Positions 1 to 8,659 are shown, counted from the stretch's first letter. The stretch is DNA of 26,294 bases from an uncultured Pseudomonas sp. (GCA_943914515.1 CALUCI010000058.1:1-26294); one strand, 5' to 3'. A program made the numbers and translations. The notes: a model not told the origin generated them from the letters alone.

Positions 1-1646
1 GCATAGACGCGCTCCTTGAAGGGGTCGATGCCGATCCGCTGGTAGGTGTCGATGAAGCGCTCGTCTTCGGTACGTTTTTCGACGTACACGGCAATCAGCT
101 TCTCGATCACGTCCGGCATGGCGTCCTGGGCGAAGGACGGGCCGAGGATCTTGCCCAGGCTGGCGTCACGGCTGGCGCTGCCGCCGAGGGAAACCTGGTA
201 GAACTCCTCGCCTTTCTTGTCCACCCCGAGGATGCCGATGTGGCCGACATGGTGGTGGCCGCAGGCGTTCATGCAGCCAGAGATGTTCAGGTCCAGCTCG
301 CCGATGTCGAACAGGTAGTCCAGGTCATCGAAACGGCGCTGGATGGATTCGGCGATCGGGATCGACTTGGCGTTGGCCAGGGAGCAGAAATCACCGCCAG
401 GGCAGCAGATGATGTCGGTCAGCAGGCCGATGTTCGGTGTGGCGAAACCATGCTCGCGCAGTTCCAGCCAGAGCGTGTGCAGTTGGCTCTGCTCGACGTC
501 GGCGAGGATGATGTTCTGCTCGTGGGAGGTGCGCAACTGGCCGAAGCTGTAGCGGTCGGCGAGGTCGGCGACCTTGTCCAGTTGCTTGTCGGTCAGGTCG
601 CCAGGGGCGACGCCGGTCGGCTTGAGCGACAGGGTGACGGCGACATAGCCCGGCTTCTTGTGGCGCAGGGTGTTGCGCACACGCCAGCGGGCGAAGCCCG
701 GGTGCTGCTGGTCGAGCTCGGCCAGTTGGGCGTCGAGGTTGTCCAGTGCCTTGTAGTCGGGGTCGACGAAGTGCTTGGCCACGCGATGCACTTCGGCTTC
801 GGTCAGGGTGGTGCTGCCGCCCTGCAGGTGGACCATTTCCGCCGCGACTTTCTCGGCGAACACTTCCGGGGTCAGGGCCTTGACCAGAATCTTGATCCGC
901 GCCTTGTACTTGTTGTCACGACGGCCATAGCGGTTGTAGACCCGCAGGATGGCGTCCAGGTAGCTCAGCAGGTCCTGCCACGGCAGGAACTCGTTGATGA
1001 AGGCGCCGACCACCGGGGTACGGCCCAGGCCGCCACCGACCAGTACGCGGAAGCCCAGCTCGCCGGCTTCGTTGTGCACCGGCTCCAGGCCGATGTCGTG
1101 CACTTCGATGGCCGCGCGGTCGCTGGTCGAACCGTTGATGGCGATCTTGAACTTGCGCGGCAGGTAGGCAAATTCCGGGTGGAAGGTGGTCCACTGGCGG
1201 ACGATCTCGCACCATGGGCGCGGATCGATCAGCTCGTCTGCGGCGACACCGGCGAACTGGTCGGTGGTGACGTTGCGCAGGCAGTTGCCGCTGGTCTGGA
1301 TCGCGTGCATCTGCACGGTGGCCAGCTCGGCGAGGATGTCCGGGATGTCTTCCAGCGCCGGCCAGTTGTACTGGACGTTCTGCCGGGTGCTGATGTGCGC
1401 GTAGCCCTTGTCGTAATCGCGAGCGATCTTGGCCAGCAGGCGAGTCTGGCGCGCGGTCAACTGGCCGTAAGGCACGGCAACCCGCAGCATTGGGGCAAAA
1501 CGTTGGATATAGAGGCCATTCTGCAGGCGCAGAGGGCGGAATTCTTCTTCGCTCAGCTCGCCGGCCAGGTAGCGTCGGGTCTGATCCCGGAACTGCTTGA
1601 CGCGGTCCTCGATGATCCGCTGATCGTACTCGTCGTATACGTACAT
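1..1646 (-). CDS. cysI: Nitrite/sulfite reductase haemoprotein (assimilatory sulfite reductase), 3' end cut by window
   Basis: Assimilatory sulfite reductase reduces sulfite to sulfide with six electrons in the cytoplasm, feeding cysteine synthesis. The 548 visible codons start MYVYDEYDQR and are collinear with the nitrite/sulfite reductase family. There is a ferredoxin-like half domain near residues 60-130, a sirohaem domain, a second half domain, and the C-terminal Fe4S4/sirohaem cluster ligands. The four ligand cysteines are visible as C415-X5-C421 (CPGGDFC) and C458-X3-C462 (CMNAC). The start at 1646 has an AGGA ribosome site nine bases upstream. Only a few codons should be missing past the left edge, since the visible length is already close to the ~550 residues usual for Pseudomonas CysI. 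The fold does not separate sulfite from nitrite reductase. The call rests on overall similarity to Pseudomonas CysI and on proximity to metH, as in other Pseudomonas genomes. Confidence 0.93.
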   Translation of the reverse strand, partial: MYVYDEYDQRIIEDRVKQFRDQTRRYLAGELSEEEFRPLRLQNGLYIQRFAPMLRVAVPYGQLTARQTRLLAKIARDYDKGYAHISTRQNVQYNWPALEDIPDILAELATVQMHAIQTSGNCLRNVTTDQFAGVAADELIDPRPWCEIVRQWTTFHPEFAYLPRKFKIAINGSTSDRAAIEVHDIGLEPVHNEAGELGFRVLVGGGLGRTPVVGAFINEFLPWQDLLSYLDAILRVYNRYGRRDNKYKARIKILVKALTPEVFAEKVAAEMVHLQGGSTTLTEAEVHRVAKHFVDPDYKALDNLDAQLAELDQQHPGFARWRVRNTLRHKKPGYVAVTLSLKPTGVAPGDLTDKQLDKVADLADRYSFGQLRTSHEQNIILADVEQSQLHTLWLELREHGFATPNIGLLTDIICCPGGDFCSLANAKSIPIAESIQRRFDDLDYLFDIGELDLNISGCMNACGHHHVGHIGILGVDKKGEEFYQVSLGGSASRDASLGKILGPSFAQDAMPDVIEKLIAVYVEKRTEDERFIDTYQRIGIDPFKERVY

Positions 1647-1710
1647 AAAAGTCCTGTCTCAGGCATGCAGCTATTCGCGCGCACGGCCGCGCACTCCGGT
1701 ACGGAGCCGG

Positions 1711-1790
1711 GGAACGATAGCAGGTTGCGTTTATGCGCTAAAGTGATGTTTTTGCATATGAAAAGAACCATTTGGACTAAGTGAGACTGG
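1711..1790 (-). promoter_or_regulatory. AT-rich control region upstream of cysI
   Basis: This is the only AT-rich patch in the 279-base gap between cysI (ends 1646) and the next gene (starts 1926). It lies 65-145 bases upstream of the cysI start, where a CysB-type activator site is expected for sulfur-assimilation genes. On the minus strand it holds a weak extended -10 (TGCTATCGT) with no good -35, which fits an activated promoter. The CysB link is inference from gene function; no reliable consensus match was recognised. I see nothing else in the rest of the gap except the leader of the miniprotein gene. Confidence 0.3.
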
Positions 1791-1925
1791 CTAGCGTTTC
1801 GCCGCTTGCACCGGCCGTCCGATGCGCCCGTCGGCAACTGAAAGACCCTGCTTGAGCAACGGGCATTGCTGGACTTAACTGCTGGGGGTAATGCATTCCC
1901 ATAACCACCAATAAGAGGCAATGCA

Positions 1926-2039
1926 ATGGGAAATTCGACCAAAGTGGCCAAGACCGACAGCCGTGTCGATGCCTGGGCGATCCTCAGCCTGATTGTTCTG
2001 GTTGTCGTGACCGCCGTGTACTGGGTCAGCCATCAGTGA
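1926..2039 (+). CDS. 37-residue single-pass membrane miniprotein
   Basis: This small gene encodes a 37-residue protein that starts MGNSTKVAKTDSRVDAW and ends WVSHQ. The first ~15 residues are polar and basic. Residues ~17-34 form one hydrophobic helix (AILSLIVLVVVTAVYWV), so the likely topology is a short cytoplasmic N-terminus and one inner-membrane span. The start is supported by an AAGAGGC ribosome site seven bases upstream. An upstream in-frame-looking ATG at 1921 belongs to another frame that runs into a stop. A weak promoter candidate (TTGCTG, 17 bases, TAATGC, 1866-1894) precedes it and a GC-rich hairpin follows at 2089. No function is recognised. It could be a conserved Pseudomonas small membrane protein acting on a larger partner. 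Clean start signals and the compact hydrophobic segment make it more than a chance frame. Confidence 0.6.
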   Translation: MGNSTKVAKTDSRVDAWAILSLIVLVVVTAVYWVSHQ

Positions 2040-2088
2040 AGGAACACTGAGACAGACCGCAACACCGTGATGTGACCGACCTGAAACG

Positions 2089-2122
2089 AAACCGCCCGCG
2101 GCATGGACCCTGCGGGCGGTTT
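2089..2122 (+). terminator. GC-rich hairpin after the miniprotein gene
   Basis: Arms AAACCGCCCGC (2089-2099) and GCGGGCGGTTT (2112-2122) are perfect 11-bp complements around a 12-base loop, 50 bases after the stop at 2039. The arms end in A and T runs, so the hairpin could stop transcription from either side. On the plus strand the tail is only moderately T-rich (TTTGCGTTT). It lies between the plus-strand miniprotein and the converging minus-strand DUF2970 gene, as expected for a shared terminator. Confidence 0.75.
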
Positions 2123-2141
2123 GCGTTTGGGAGGCGGATGT

Positions 2142-2357
2142 CTACCGGGCGGTCAGGTGCATGGCCAGTTGCACCAGCCCGTACAGCACGAGAATGAACA
2201 CCAGCGTGAAGGCAGTGCCCATGGCGATGAAGTGCGACGGCTTGCCGTGGGTGAAGTCACGCGCACGGTTCTTGCCGCTCTGCACGCCGAAGGCGGCGGC
2301 GAGGATGCTGTGCAGGAGTTGCCAGAAAGTGGGGGGCTTGCCCTGTGGTTCGTCCAT
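2142..2357 (-). CDS. DUF2970 family small membrane protein
   Basis: This is a 71-residue protein starting MDEPQGKPPTFWQLLHS. It has an amphipathic first half with the GVQSGKNRARDFTHG stretch that I associate with the DUF2970 family. A single hydrophobic helix spans residues ~46-66 (MGTAFTLVFILVLYGLVQLA), followed by a short tail. The family is found widely in gamma- and betaproteobacteria and has no known function; an inner-membrane location follows from the helix. A GGAGAG ribosome site precedes the start. It lies downstream of metH on the same strand, 109 bases away, with a REP pair between them. Co-transcription with metH is therefore possible but may be weakened at the REP. Family assignment is from memory of the sequence pattern. 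Confidence 0.8.
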   Translation of the reverse strand: MDEPQGKPPTFWQLLHSILAAAFGVQSGKNRARDFTHGKPSHFIAMGTAFTLVFILVLYGLVQLAMHLTAR

Positions 2358-2412
2358 GGTCGGCTCTCCGGGGAGGGGTGTCGGAGAGTTTAGTCGTTGG
2401 CTGTGCGGGTGC

Positions 2413-2461
2413 CATCGCGGGTGAACCCGCTCCTACCGTAGGAGCGGGTTTACCCGCGATG
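2413..2461. repeat. Paired REP palindrome (BIME-like)
   Basis: Two 23-base arms (2413-2435 and 2439-2461) read CATCGCGGGTGAACCCGCTC and onward, then their near-exact complement, separated by CCG. Only one base pair is mismatched (gtgaac against gtttac). The GCGGGTxxACCCGCTCCTAC form is the common REP unit of fluorescent pseudomonads, here in inverted head-to-head pairing. It sits six bases beyond the metH stop and can fold into a very stable stem. It may protect the metH 3' end or attenuate read-through into the DUF2970 gene. Confidence 0.85.
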
Positions 2462-2466
2462 GCCGA

Positions 2467-5400
2467 TCAGTTGTCGTAACCGAGGTTCGGCGCCAGCCAG
2501 CGTTCGCTCACCGTCACATCCTGCTCTTTGCGCGCGCTGTAGCTTTCGATCTGGTCCTTGTCGACCTTGCCGACGGCAAAGTACTGCGCCTGCGGATGGG
2601 CGAAGTACCAGCCGCTGACCGCCGCCGCCGGGAACATCGCGAAGTGTTCGGTGAGGAACACACCGCTCTGGCCGGTCTCGCCGATGGCGGTGCCGTCGAG
2701 CAGGCGGAACAGGGTGGCCTTCTCGGTATGGTCCGGGCAGGCCGGGTAGCCCGGGGCAGGGCGGATGCCCGCGTACTGCTCCTTGATCAGCGCCTCGTTG
2801 TCGAGGTGCTCGTCCTTCGCATAACCCCAGTAGTTCTTGCGCACCTGCTCGTGCAGCCACTCGGCGCAGGCTTCGGCCAGGCGGTCGGCCAGTGCCTTGA
2901 CCATGATCGAGCTGTAGTCGTCGCCCTTGTCCTGGTAGGCCTTGGCCACTTCCTCGGCGCCGATGCCGGCGGTGGTGATGAAGCCGCCCACGTAGTCGGT
3001 AACGCCGCTGTCCTTCGGTGCGACGAAGTCGGCGAGGCTGAAGTTCGGCTTGTTGTCCGGCTTGATGGTCTGCTGGCGCAGGTGGTGCAGGCGTGCCAGC
3101 GGCTGGCCGTCGGCGCCGTAGACTTCGATATCGTCATCGGCCACCTGGTTGGCCGGCCAGAAGCCGAACACCGCGCGGGCGCTGATCAGCTTCTCGTCGA
3201 TCAGCTTGCTCAGCATCTGCCGGGCATCGTCGTACAGCGCGGTGGCCGCTTCGCCCACCACTTCATCGCTGAGGATGCGCGGGAACTTGCCGGCCAGGTC
3301 CCAGGAAATGAAGAACGGCGTCCAGTCGATGTATTCGGCCAGCACGTTGAGATCGATGTCTTCCAGCACCTTCACGCCGGTGAAGCTCGGCACGACCGGC
3401 TGGTAACCGGCCCAGTCGTACTTGGGTTTGGCGGCAATCGACTGCGCGTAGCTCAGGCGCTCGGTACGCGCGCTGCGGTTGGCGGTGCGCTCGCGGACCT
3501 CGACGTAGTCCTCGCGGGTCTTCTGCACGAAGGCCGGCTTGAGTTCCTTCGACAGCAGTTGCGTGGCCACACCGACGGCGCGGGAGGCGTCGGTGACGTA
3601 GATCACCGCGTCATTGCTGTAGCGCGGCTCGATCTTCACCGCGGTGTGCGCCTTGGAGGTGGTGGCGCCGCCGATCATCAGCGGCAGGTGGAAGTCCTGG
3701 CGCTGCATTTCCCGGGCGACGTGAACCATCTCGTCCAGCGACGGGGTGATCAGGCCGGACAGGCCGATGATGTCGCATTTCTCTTCGCGGGCGACCTGCA
3801 GGATCTTCTCGGCCGGCACCATCACGCCGAGGTCGACGATGTCGTAGCCGTTGCAACCGAGCACTACGCCGACAATGTTCTTGCCGATGTCGTGCACGTC
3901 ACCCTTGACCGTGGCCATGAGGATCTTGCCCTTGGCTTCCGGCTTGTCGCCTTTCTCTTCTTCGATGAACGGAATCAGGTGGGCCACGGCCTGTTTCATG
4001 ACGCGCGCCGATTTCACCACCTGCGGCAGGAACATCTTGCCGGCGCCAAACAGGTCGCCGACCACGTTCATGCCGCTCATCAGCGGGCCTTCGATCACTT
4101 CGATCGGGCGTGCGCACTGTTGGCGGCACAGTTCGGTGTCTTCGACGATGTAGGCGGTGATGCCCTTGACCAGCGCATGTTCCAGACGCTTGTCCACCGG
4201 CAGCGAGCGCCATTCCTCGGTTTCGATTTCTTTGCTGGCGCCACCGCCACGGTAGTCCTCGGCAATCGCCAGCAGGGCGTCGGTGCCTTCCGGGGTGCGG
4301 TTGAGCACTACGTCTTCGACGCGCTCGCGCAGCGCCGCCGGGATCTCGTCGTAGATCTCCAGTTGGCCGGCGTTGACGATACCCATGGTCAGGCCGTTCT
4401 GGATCGCGTGATACAGGAACACCGAGTGGATCGCCTCGCGCACCGGGTTGTTGCCACGGAACGAGAACGACACGTTGGACACACCACCCGAGGACAGTGC
4501 GTAGGGCAGGTGATCGCGGATGTAGGCGCAGGCTTCGATGAAGTCGACGGCGTAGTTGTTGTGTTCTTCGATGCCGGTGGCGACGGCGAAGATGTTCGGG
4601 TCGAAGATGATGTCTTCCGGCGGGAAGCCCACTTCATTGACCAGAATGTCGTAGCTGCGCTGGCAGATTTCGCGTTTGCGCGCAGCGGTGTCGGCCTGGC
4701 CGACTTCATCGAAGGCCATCACCACCACGGCGGCGCCGTAGCGTTTGCACAGCTTGGCGTGATGCTTGAAGGCGTCGACGCCTTCCTTCATCGAGATCGA
4801 GTTGACGATGCCCTTGCCCTGGATGCACTTCAGGCCGGCCTCGATCACTTCCCATTTCGACGAGTCGATCATGATCGGCACGCGGGAGATGTCCGGCTCG
4901 CCGGCGATCATGTTGAGGAAGCGGACCATGGCGGCCTGGGAGTCGAGCATCCCTTCGTCCATGTTGATGTCGATCACCTGGGCGCCGGCCTCGACCTGCT
5001 GCAGGGCGACTTCCAGGGCTTCGGTGTAGTTTTCCTCGCGGATCAGCCGGGCGAACTTGGCGGAACCGGTGATGTTGGTGCGCTCGCCGACGTTCACGAA
5101 CAGCGAATTGCGGTCGATGGTGAAGGGTTCGAGGCCCGACAGGCGACAGGCTTTCGGAATCTCCGGAATGGCCCGTGGCTTGTACTTGGCCACGGCCTCG
5201 GCGATGGCCTGGATGTGGCCGGGGGTGGTGCCGCAGCAACCGCCGATGATGTTGAGGAAGCCGCTGGCGGCGAATTCCTCGACCACCACGGCCATTTCCG
5301 CCGGGGTCTCGTCGTACTCGCCGAAGGCGTTGGGCAGGCCGGCGTTGGGGTGCGCGGAAACGTGGGTGCCGGCTTTGGTCGACAGCTCTTCCAGGTACGG

Positions 5401-6174
5401 GCGCAGGTCTTTGGCGCCGAGGGCGCAGTTCAGGCCGACCGAAATCGGGTTGGCGTGGCGTACCGAGTTCCAGAAGGCTTCGGTGGTCTGGCCCGACAGG
5501 GTCCGGCCGGAAGCGTCGGTGATGGTGCCGGAGATCATGATCGGCAGTTCGATGCCGTCGTCCTCGAACACCTGTTGCACGGCGAAGATCGCCGCCTTGG
5601 CGTTGAGGGTGTCGAAGATGGTCTCGATGAGGATCAGGTCGGCGCCGCCCTCGATCAGGCCGCGGGTCGCCTCGATGTAGTTGGTGACCAGTTCGTCGAA
5701 GGTGACGTTGCGGTAGCCGGGGTCGTTGACGTCCGGGGAAATCGAGCAGGTACGGCTGGTCGGGCCGAGCACGCCGGCGACGAAGCGTGGCTTGTCGGGG
5801 GTTTCGAGGGTCTTGGCATCAGCGACCTGACGGGCGATGCGCGCACCTTCGACGTTCAGCTCGTACACCAGCGCTTCCATGCCGTAGTCGGCCTGGGAGA
5901 TCTGCGTGGCGTTGAAGGTGTTGGTTTCGAGGATGTCGGCGCCGGCGTCCAGATAGGCCTTTTCGATGGCGGCGATCACGTCCGGGCGGCTGAGCAGCAG
6001 CAGGTCGTTGTTGCCCTTGACGTCGCTCGGCCAGTCGGCGAAGCGCGTGCCACGATAGTCTGCTTCCTCAAGGCGATAGCTTTGGATCATAGTACCCATG
6101 CCGCCATCGAGAATCAGGATGCGCTCTTGGAGTGCTTGCTGAAGTGCTTGGAAACGAGCGCTGCGGTCAGACAT
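2467..6174 (-). CDS. metH: Cobalamin-dependent methionine synthase
   Basis: MetH transfers a methyl group from 5-methyltetrahydrofolate through cobalamin to homocysteine, giving methionine and tetrahydrofolate in the cytoplasm. The 1235-residue length is normal for the family. All four modules are visible in order. The homocysteine module (about 1-335) has zinc ligands C250 (LNCALG) and C313/C314 (GGCCGTT). The pterin module (about 360-630) contains NVGERTNITGSAKF. The cap and cobalamin module (about 655-890) has the cobalt-ligating H761 in DVHDIGKN. The S-adenosylmethionine reactivation module runs from about 900 to the end. The start at 6174 follows an AGGTAG ribosome site. A MetR-type palindrome lies 80-100 bases upstream. 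The gene is divergent from cti, as known in P. putida. No truncation or frameshift is seen. Confidence 0.98.
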   Translation of the reverse strand: MSDRSARFQALQQALQERILILDGGMGTMIQSYRLEEADYRGTRFADWPSDVKGNNDLLLLSRPDVIAAIEKAYLDAGADILETNTFNATQISQADYGMEALVYELNVEGARIARQVADAKTLETPDKPRFVAGVLGPTSRTCSISPDVNDPGYRNVTFDELVTNYIEATRGLIEGGADLILIETIFDTLNAKAAIFAVQQVFEDDGIELPIMISGTITDASGRTLSGQTTEAFWNSVRHANPISVGLNCALGAKDLRPYLEELSTKAGTHVSAHPNAGLPNAFGEYDETPAEMAVVVEEFAASGFLNIIGGCCGTTPGHIQAIAEAVAKYKPRAIPEIPKACRLSGLEPFTIDRNSLFVNVGERTNITGSAKFARLIREENYTEALEVALQQVEAGAQVIDINMDEGMLDSQAAMVRFLNMIAGEPDISRVPIMIDSSKWEVIEAGLKCIQGKGIVNSISMKEGVDAFKHHAKLCKRYGAAVVVMAFDEVGQADTAARKREICQRSYDILVNEVGFPPEDIIFDPNIFAVATGIEEHNNYAVDFIEACAYIRDHLPYALSSGGVSNVSFSFRGNNPVREAIHSVFLYHAIQNGLTMGIVNAGQLEIYDEIPAALRERVEDVVLNRTPEGTDALLAIAEDYRGGGASKEIETEEWRSLPVDKRLEHALVKGITAYIVEDTELCRQQCARPIEVIEGPLMSGMNVVGDLFGAGKMFLPQVVKSARVMKQAVAHLIPFIEEEKGDKPEAKGKILMATVKGDVHDIGKNIVGVVLGCNGYDIVDLGVMVPAEKILQVAREEKCDIIGLSGLITPSLDEMVHVAREMQRQDFHLPLMIGGATTSKAHTAVKIEPRYSNDAVIYVTDASRAVGVATQLLSKELKPAFVQKTREDYVEVRERTANRSARTERLSYAQSIAAKPKYDWAGYQPVVPSFTGVKVLEDIDLNVLAEYIDWTPFFISWDLAGKFPRILSDEVVGEAATALYDDARQMLSKLIDEKLISARAVFGFWPANQVADDDIEVYGADGQPLARLHHLRQQTIKPDNKPNFSLADFVAPKDSGVTDYVGGFITTAGIGAEEVAKAYQDKGDDYSSIMVKALADRLAEACAEWLHEQVRKNYWGYAKDEHLDNEALIKEQYAGIRPAPGYPACPDHTEKATLFRLLDGTAIGETGQSGVFLTEHFAMFPAAAVSGWYFAHPQAQYFAVGKVDKDQIESYSARKEQDVTVSERWLAPNLGYDN

Positions 6175-6211
6175 TGGGACTACCTGGGTCAGACAAAGAC
6201 AAAGTTGCGGG

Positions 6212-6217
6212 ATGATA
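6212..6217 (-). promoter_or_regulatory. Candidate -10 element of metH
   Basis: On the minus strand this reads TATCAT, preceded at the usual distance by no convincing -35 (GTCTAA). A poor -35 next to a well-placed activator palindrome is typical of an activator-dependent promoter. It lies 38 bases upstream of the metH start. The assignment is inference from position and hexamer only. Confidence 0.35.
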
Positions 6218-6254
6218 ACAAAGCTGCGCGCTTTTTAGACGCGTCGCACATTTG

Positions 6255-6271
6255 CATGAATTTCATTCATG
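6255..6271. promoter_or_regulatory. MetR-type binding site upstream of metH
   Basis: This is a perfect 7-3-7 palindrome (CATGAAT-TTC-ATTCATG). Its core TGAATTTCATTCA (6257-6269) fits the enterobacterial MetR consensus TGAA-NN(A/T)NN-TTCA at every fixed position. MetR is the homocysteine-responsive LysR-type activator of met genes, including metH. The site is centred about 89 bases upstream of the metH start and 46 bases upstream of the inferred -10. It is also about 70 bases upstream of the divergent cti start, so it could touch both genes. The motif is seen directly; MetR binding in this organism is inferred. Confidence 0.65.
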
Positions 6272-6331
6272 TTGGCACCGCGGCCCACCGTAGAATCGTG
6301 AAAAGCCTTTTGAAATCAGGACATACGGCAC

Positions 6332-8632
6332 ATGGTGCATCGCTTTCTTGCCGGCGCCTTCGCTCTGCTCATCAGTGGCGCGGCGCTTGGACAAGCTCCC
6401 CAGAACGCTCCGGCGATTTCCTATACACGGGATATCCAGCCGATCTTCACCGAGAAGTGTGTGGCCTGCCACGCCTGCAACGACGCGGCCTGCCAGTTGA
6501 ACCTCGGCAGCGCCGAGGGCGCCAGCCGCGGCGCGTCGAAGATCCCCGTGTACCAGGGCGACCGCAGCAAGGCGGTGACGCCGACCCGGTTGTTCTATGA
6601 CGCCAGCGGTACCGCCGCCTGGCAGAAGCTTGGCTTCAGCTCGGTGCTGGACAACCAGGGCAGCCAGGCCGCATTGATGGCGCGGATGCTGGAACTGGGC
6701 CATGCCAAACCGCTGACGCCCAACCAGAAAATTCCCGACAACATCGTCCTCGGCCTCAACCGCGAAAACATGTGCCCGCTGCCCGGCGAGTTCGACGCCT
6801 ACGCCAAGGCGCATCCCCAGGAAGGCATGCCGCTGGCGGTGACCGGCCTCACCGACGCCCAGTACCAGACCCTGCAACGCTGGCTGGCCCAGGGCGCGCC
6901 GGTGGAGCACAACCCGATCCAGCCAAGCGCCAAGGAAAGCGCGCAGATCACCGAGTGGGAGGAACTGCTCAACCGCCCCGGTTCCACCGAAGCGCTGGTG
7001 GGGCGCTGGCTTTACGAGCACCTGTTCCTTGCCCACGTCTACTTCGTGGGTGGCGAGCCAGGGCACTTCTTCCAGTGGGTGCGCTCGCGCACGCCCAGTG
7101 GCCAGCCGGTCGACCTGATCGCCACGCGCAGACCCAACGACCCGCCCGGCACCGACTTCTATTACCGCCTGATGCCGGTGCAGGGTGTGATCGTGCACAA
7201 GACCCACATCACCTACCCGATGGGTCCGCAGAAGCTCAAGCGGGTCAAGCAACTGTTCTACAGCGGTGACTGGCACGCCGCTTCGCTGCCGGGCTACGGC
7301 CCGCGGCACCGCTCCAACCCGTTCGAGACCTTCGAGGCGATTCCCGCCGTGGCGCGCTACCAGTTCATGCTGGATAACGCCGAATACTTCGTGCGTACCT
7401 TCATCCGCGGCCCGGTATGCCGGGGCCAGATCGCCACCGACGTGATCCGCGACAACTTCTGGGCGCTGTTCCAGGAGCCAGCCCACGACCATTACGTCAC
7501 CGATGCCAAGTACCGCGAGCAAGCCACGCCGTTGCTGGCAATGCCCGGTCAGATCGACGACGTTGGCAGCATTCTCAGTCTCTGGCATGCCTACCGCGAC
7601 AAGCGCAACGAGTATGAAAGCCTGCGCCGCGACACCTACGCCGACCTGCCGCCGCCGAGCTGGTCGACCCTCTGGGCCGGCAACGACAACGCCCTGTTGA
7701 CCATCTTCCGCCACTTCGACAGCGCCTCGGTGACCAAGGGCCTGATCGGCGACGTGCCGCTGACCATGTGGCTGTTCGACTATCCGTTGCTGGAGCGCAC
7801 CTACTACCAGTTGGCGGTCAACTTCGACGTGTACGGCAACGTCTCGCACCAGGCGCAGACCCGGCTGTACTTCGACCTGATCCGCAATGGCGCCGAAGTC
7901 AACTTCCTGCGCCTGATGCCGGCCAACAAGCGCGGAGCGATTCTCAGCGATTGGTATCAGAACAGCGGCAAGGTGAAGATGTGGATGGACTACGAGGAGA
8001 TCGACACCGATACGCCGACCGCGCTGAAACTCGATCCGCATCATTCCACCCGGGATTTCGGCCTCAAGCTGATCGAACGCACCGGCAGCCTCAATGCCTC
8101 GCCAGACCCGATCAACCGCTGCAGCGGCGCCTATTGCTCGCGGCCGAACCTGAGCGAGGAGTTCCGTGATGTAGAGCAGGCATTGAGCCGTCTGGCCTCA
8201 CGCCCGGCGGCGGGCCTCAAGGTGATCAACCAGTTGCCCGAGGCGGTCATGCTGCGTATCGAAGGGCAGGGCGGCAAACGGCAGGTCTACAGCATGCTGC
8301 ACAACCGTGCCCACAGTAACGTCGCGTTCATGCTCGGCGAGGCGTATCGCTACCAGCCGGGCCTGGACACCCTGACCATCTATCCGGGGGTGATGAGCAG
8401 CTACCCGAACTTCATGTTCAACGTTCCGGCCAGCGATGTGCCGGAGTTCGTCGAAGACCTGGAGGCGGCGCGGGACGACACGGCGAAGTTCGAGCGGATC
8501 GTCATGCGCTGGGGCGTACGCCGCAGCCATCCGCAGTTCTGGCAGTACTTCCATGACCTGGACGCCTATCTTCAGGAGACCGACCCGGTGGAGGCCGGGG
8601 TGCTGGACATGAACCGCTACGAGAACCTCTGA
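6332..8632 (+). CDS. cti: Fatty acid cis/trans isomerase (c-type haem protein)
   Basis: Cti converts cis-unsaturated acyl chains of membrane phospholipids to trans isomers, rapidly stiffening the membrane under solvent or heat stress. It is a periplasmic cytochrome-c-like protein known from Pseudomonas and Vibrio. The 766-residue product has a signal peptide (MVHRFLAGAFALLISGAALG, cleavage likely before QAPQN). It also has the haem-attachment motif C43-V-A-C46-H47 within the family pattern CVACHACNDAACQ, and extends to the usual full length. The start at 6332 gives the signal peptide directly. It is divergent from metH and followed 138 bases later by nfuA on the same strand, the order known in P. 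putida. Activity is thought to be constitutive and controlled by substrate access, so a weak, unregulated promoter would not be surprising. No lesion is seen. Confidence 0.96.
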   Translation: MVHRFLAGAFALLISGAALGQAPQNAPAISYTRDIQPIFTEKCVACHACNDAACQLNLGSAEGASRGASKIPVYQGDRSKAVTPTRLFYDASGTAAWQKLGFSSVLDNQGSQAALMARMLELGHAKPLTPNQKIPDNIVLGLNRENMCPLPGEFDAYAKAHPQEGMPLAVTGLTDAQYQTLQRWLAQGAPVEHNPIQPSAKESAQITEWEELLNRPGSTEALVGRWLYEHLFLAHVYFVGGEPGHFFQWVRSRTPSGQPVDLIATRRPNDPPGTDFYYRLMPVQGVIVHKTHITYPMGPQKLKRVKQLFYSGDWHAASLPGYGPRHRSNPFETFEAIPAVARYQFMLDNAEYFVRTFIRGPVCRGQIATDVIRDNFWALFQEPAHDHYVTDAKYREQATPLLAMPGQIDDVGSILSLWHAYRDKRNEYESLRRDTYADLPPPSWSTLWAGNDNALLTIFRHFDSASVTKGLIGDVPLTMWLFDYPLLERTYYQLAVNFDVYGNVSHQAQTRLYFDLIRNGAEVNFLRLMPANKRGAILSDWYQNSGKVKMWMDYEEIDTDTPTALKLDPHHSTRDFGLKLIERTGSLNASPDPINRCSGAYCSRPNLSEEFRDVEQALSRLASRPAAGLKVINQLPEAVMLRIEGQGGKRQVYSMLHNRAHSNVAFMLGEAYRYQPGLDTLTIYPGVMSSYPNFMFNVPASDVPEFVEDLEAARDDTAKFERIVMRWGVRRSHPQFWQYFHDLDAYLQETDPVEAGVLDMNRYENL

Positions 8633-8640
8633 GGTCGTGC

Positions 8641-8659
8641 GGGGCCGCGATGCGGCCCT
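8641..8659 (+). terminator. Short GC hairpin after cti
   Basis: GGGGCCGC-GAT-GCGGCCCT starts nine bases past the cti stop, and its core resembles a degenerate REP unit (GGCCGCxxxGCGGCCCTTCGCG). There is no T-run, so intrinsic termination would be weak. It may partly separate cti from nfuA. Confidence 0.4.

Noticed and set aside
240..1784. 514-codon plus-strand frame opposite cysI
   Set aside because: It is antisense to a clearly intact cysI, and its composition is typical of a mirror frame of GC-rich coding DNA.
6175..6331. Cobalamin or SAM riboswitch upstream of metH
   Set aside because: The metH leader is under about 100 bases and lacks the B12-box sequence and the multi-helix layout. The MetR-type palindrome explains regulation better.
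2596..6600. 1334-codon open frame on the plus strand opposite metH
   Set aside because: It is a shadow frame caused by strong third-position G+C bias in metH. Its translation is low-complexity and rich in V, G, A, D and H, it has no domain, and it continues into the cti region without a proper start signal.
6263..8044. 593-codon minus-strand frame opposite cti
   Set aside because: The cti product has a signal peptide, haem motif and full family length on the plus strand. The antisense frame has no recognisable domain.
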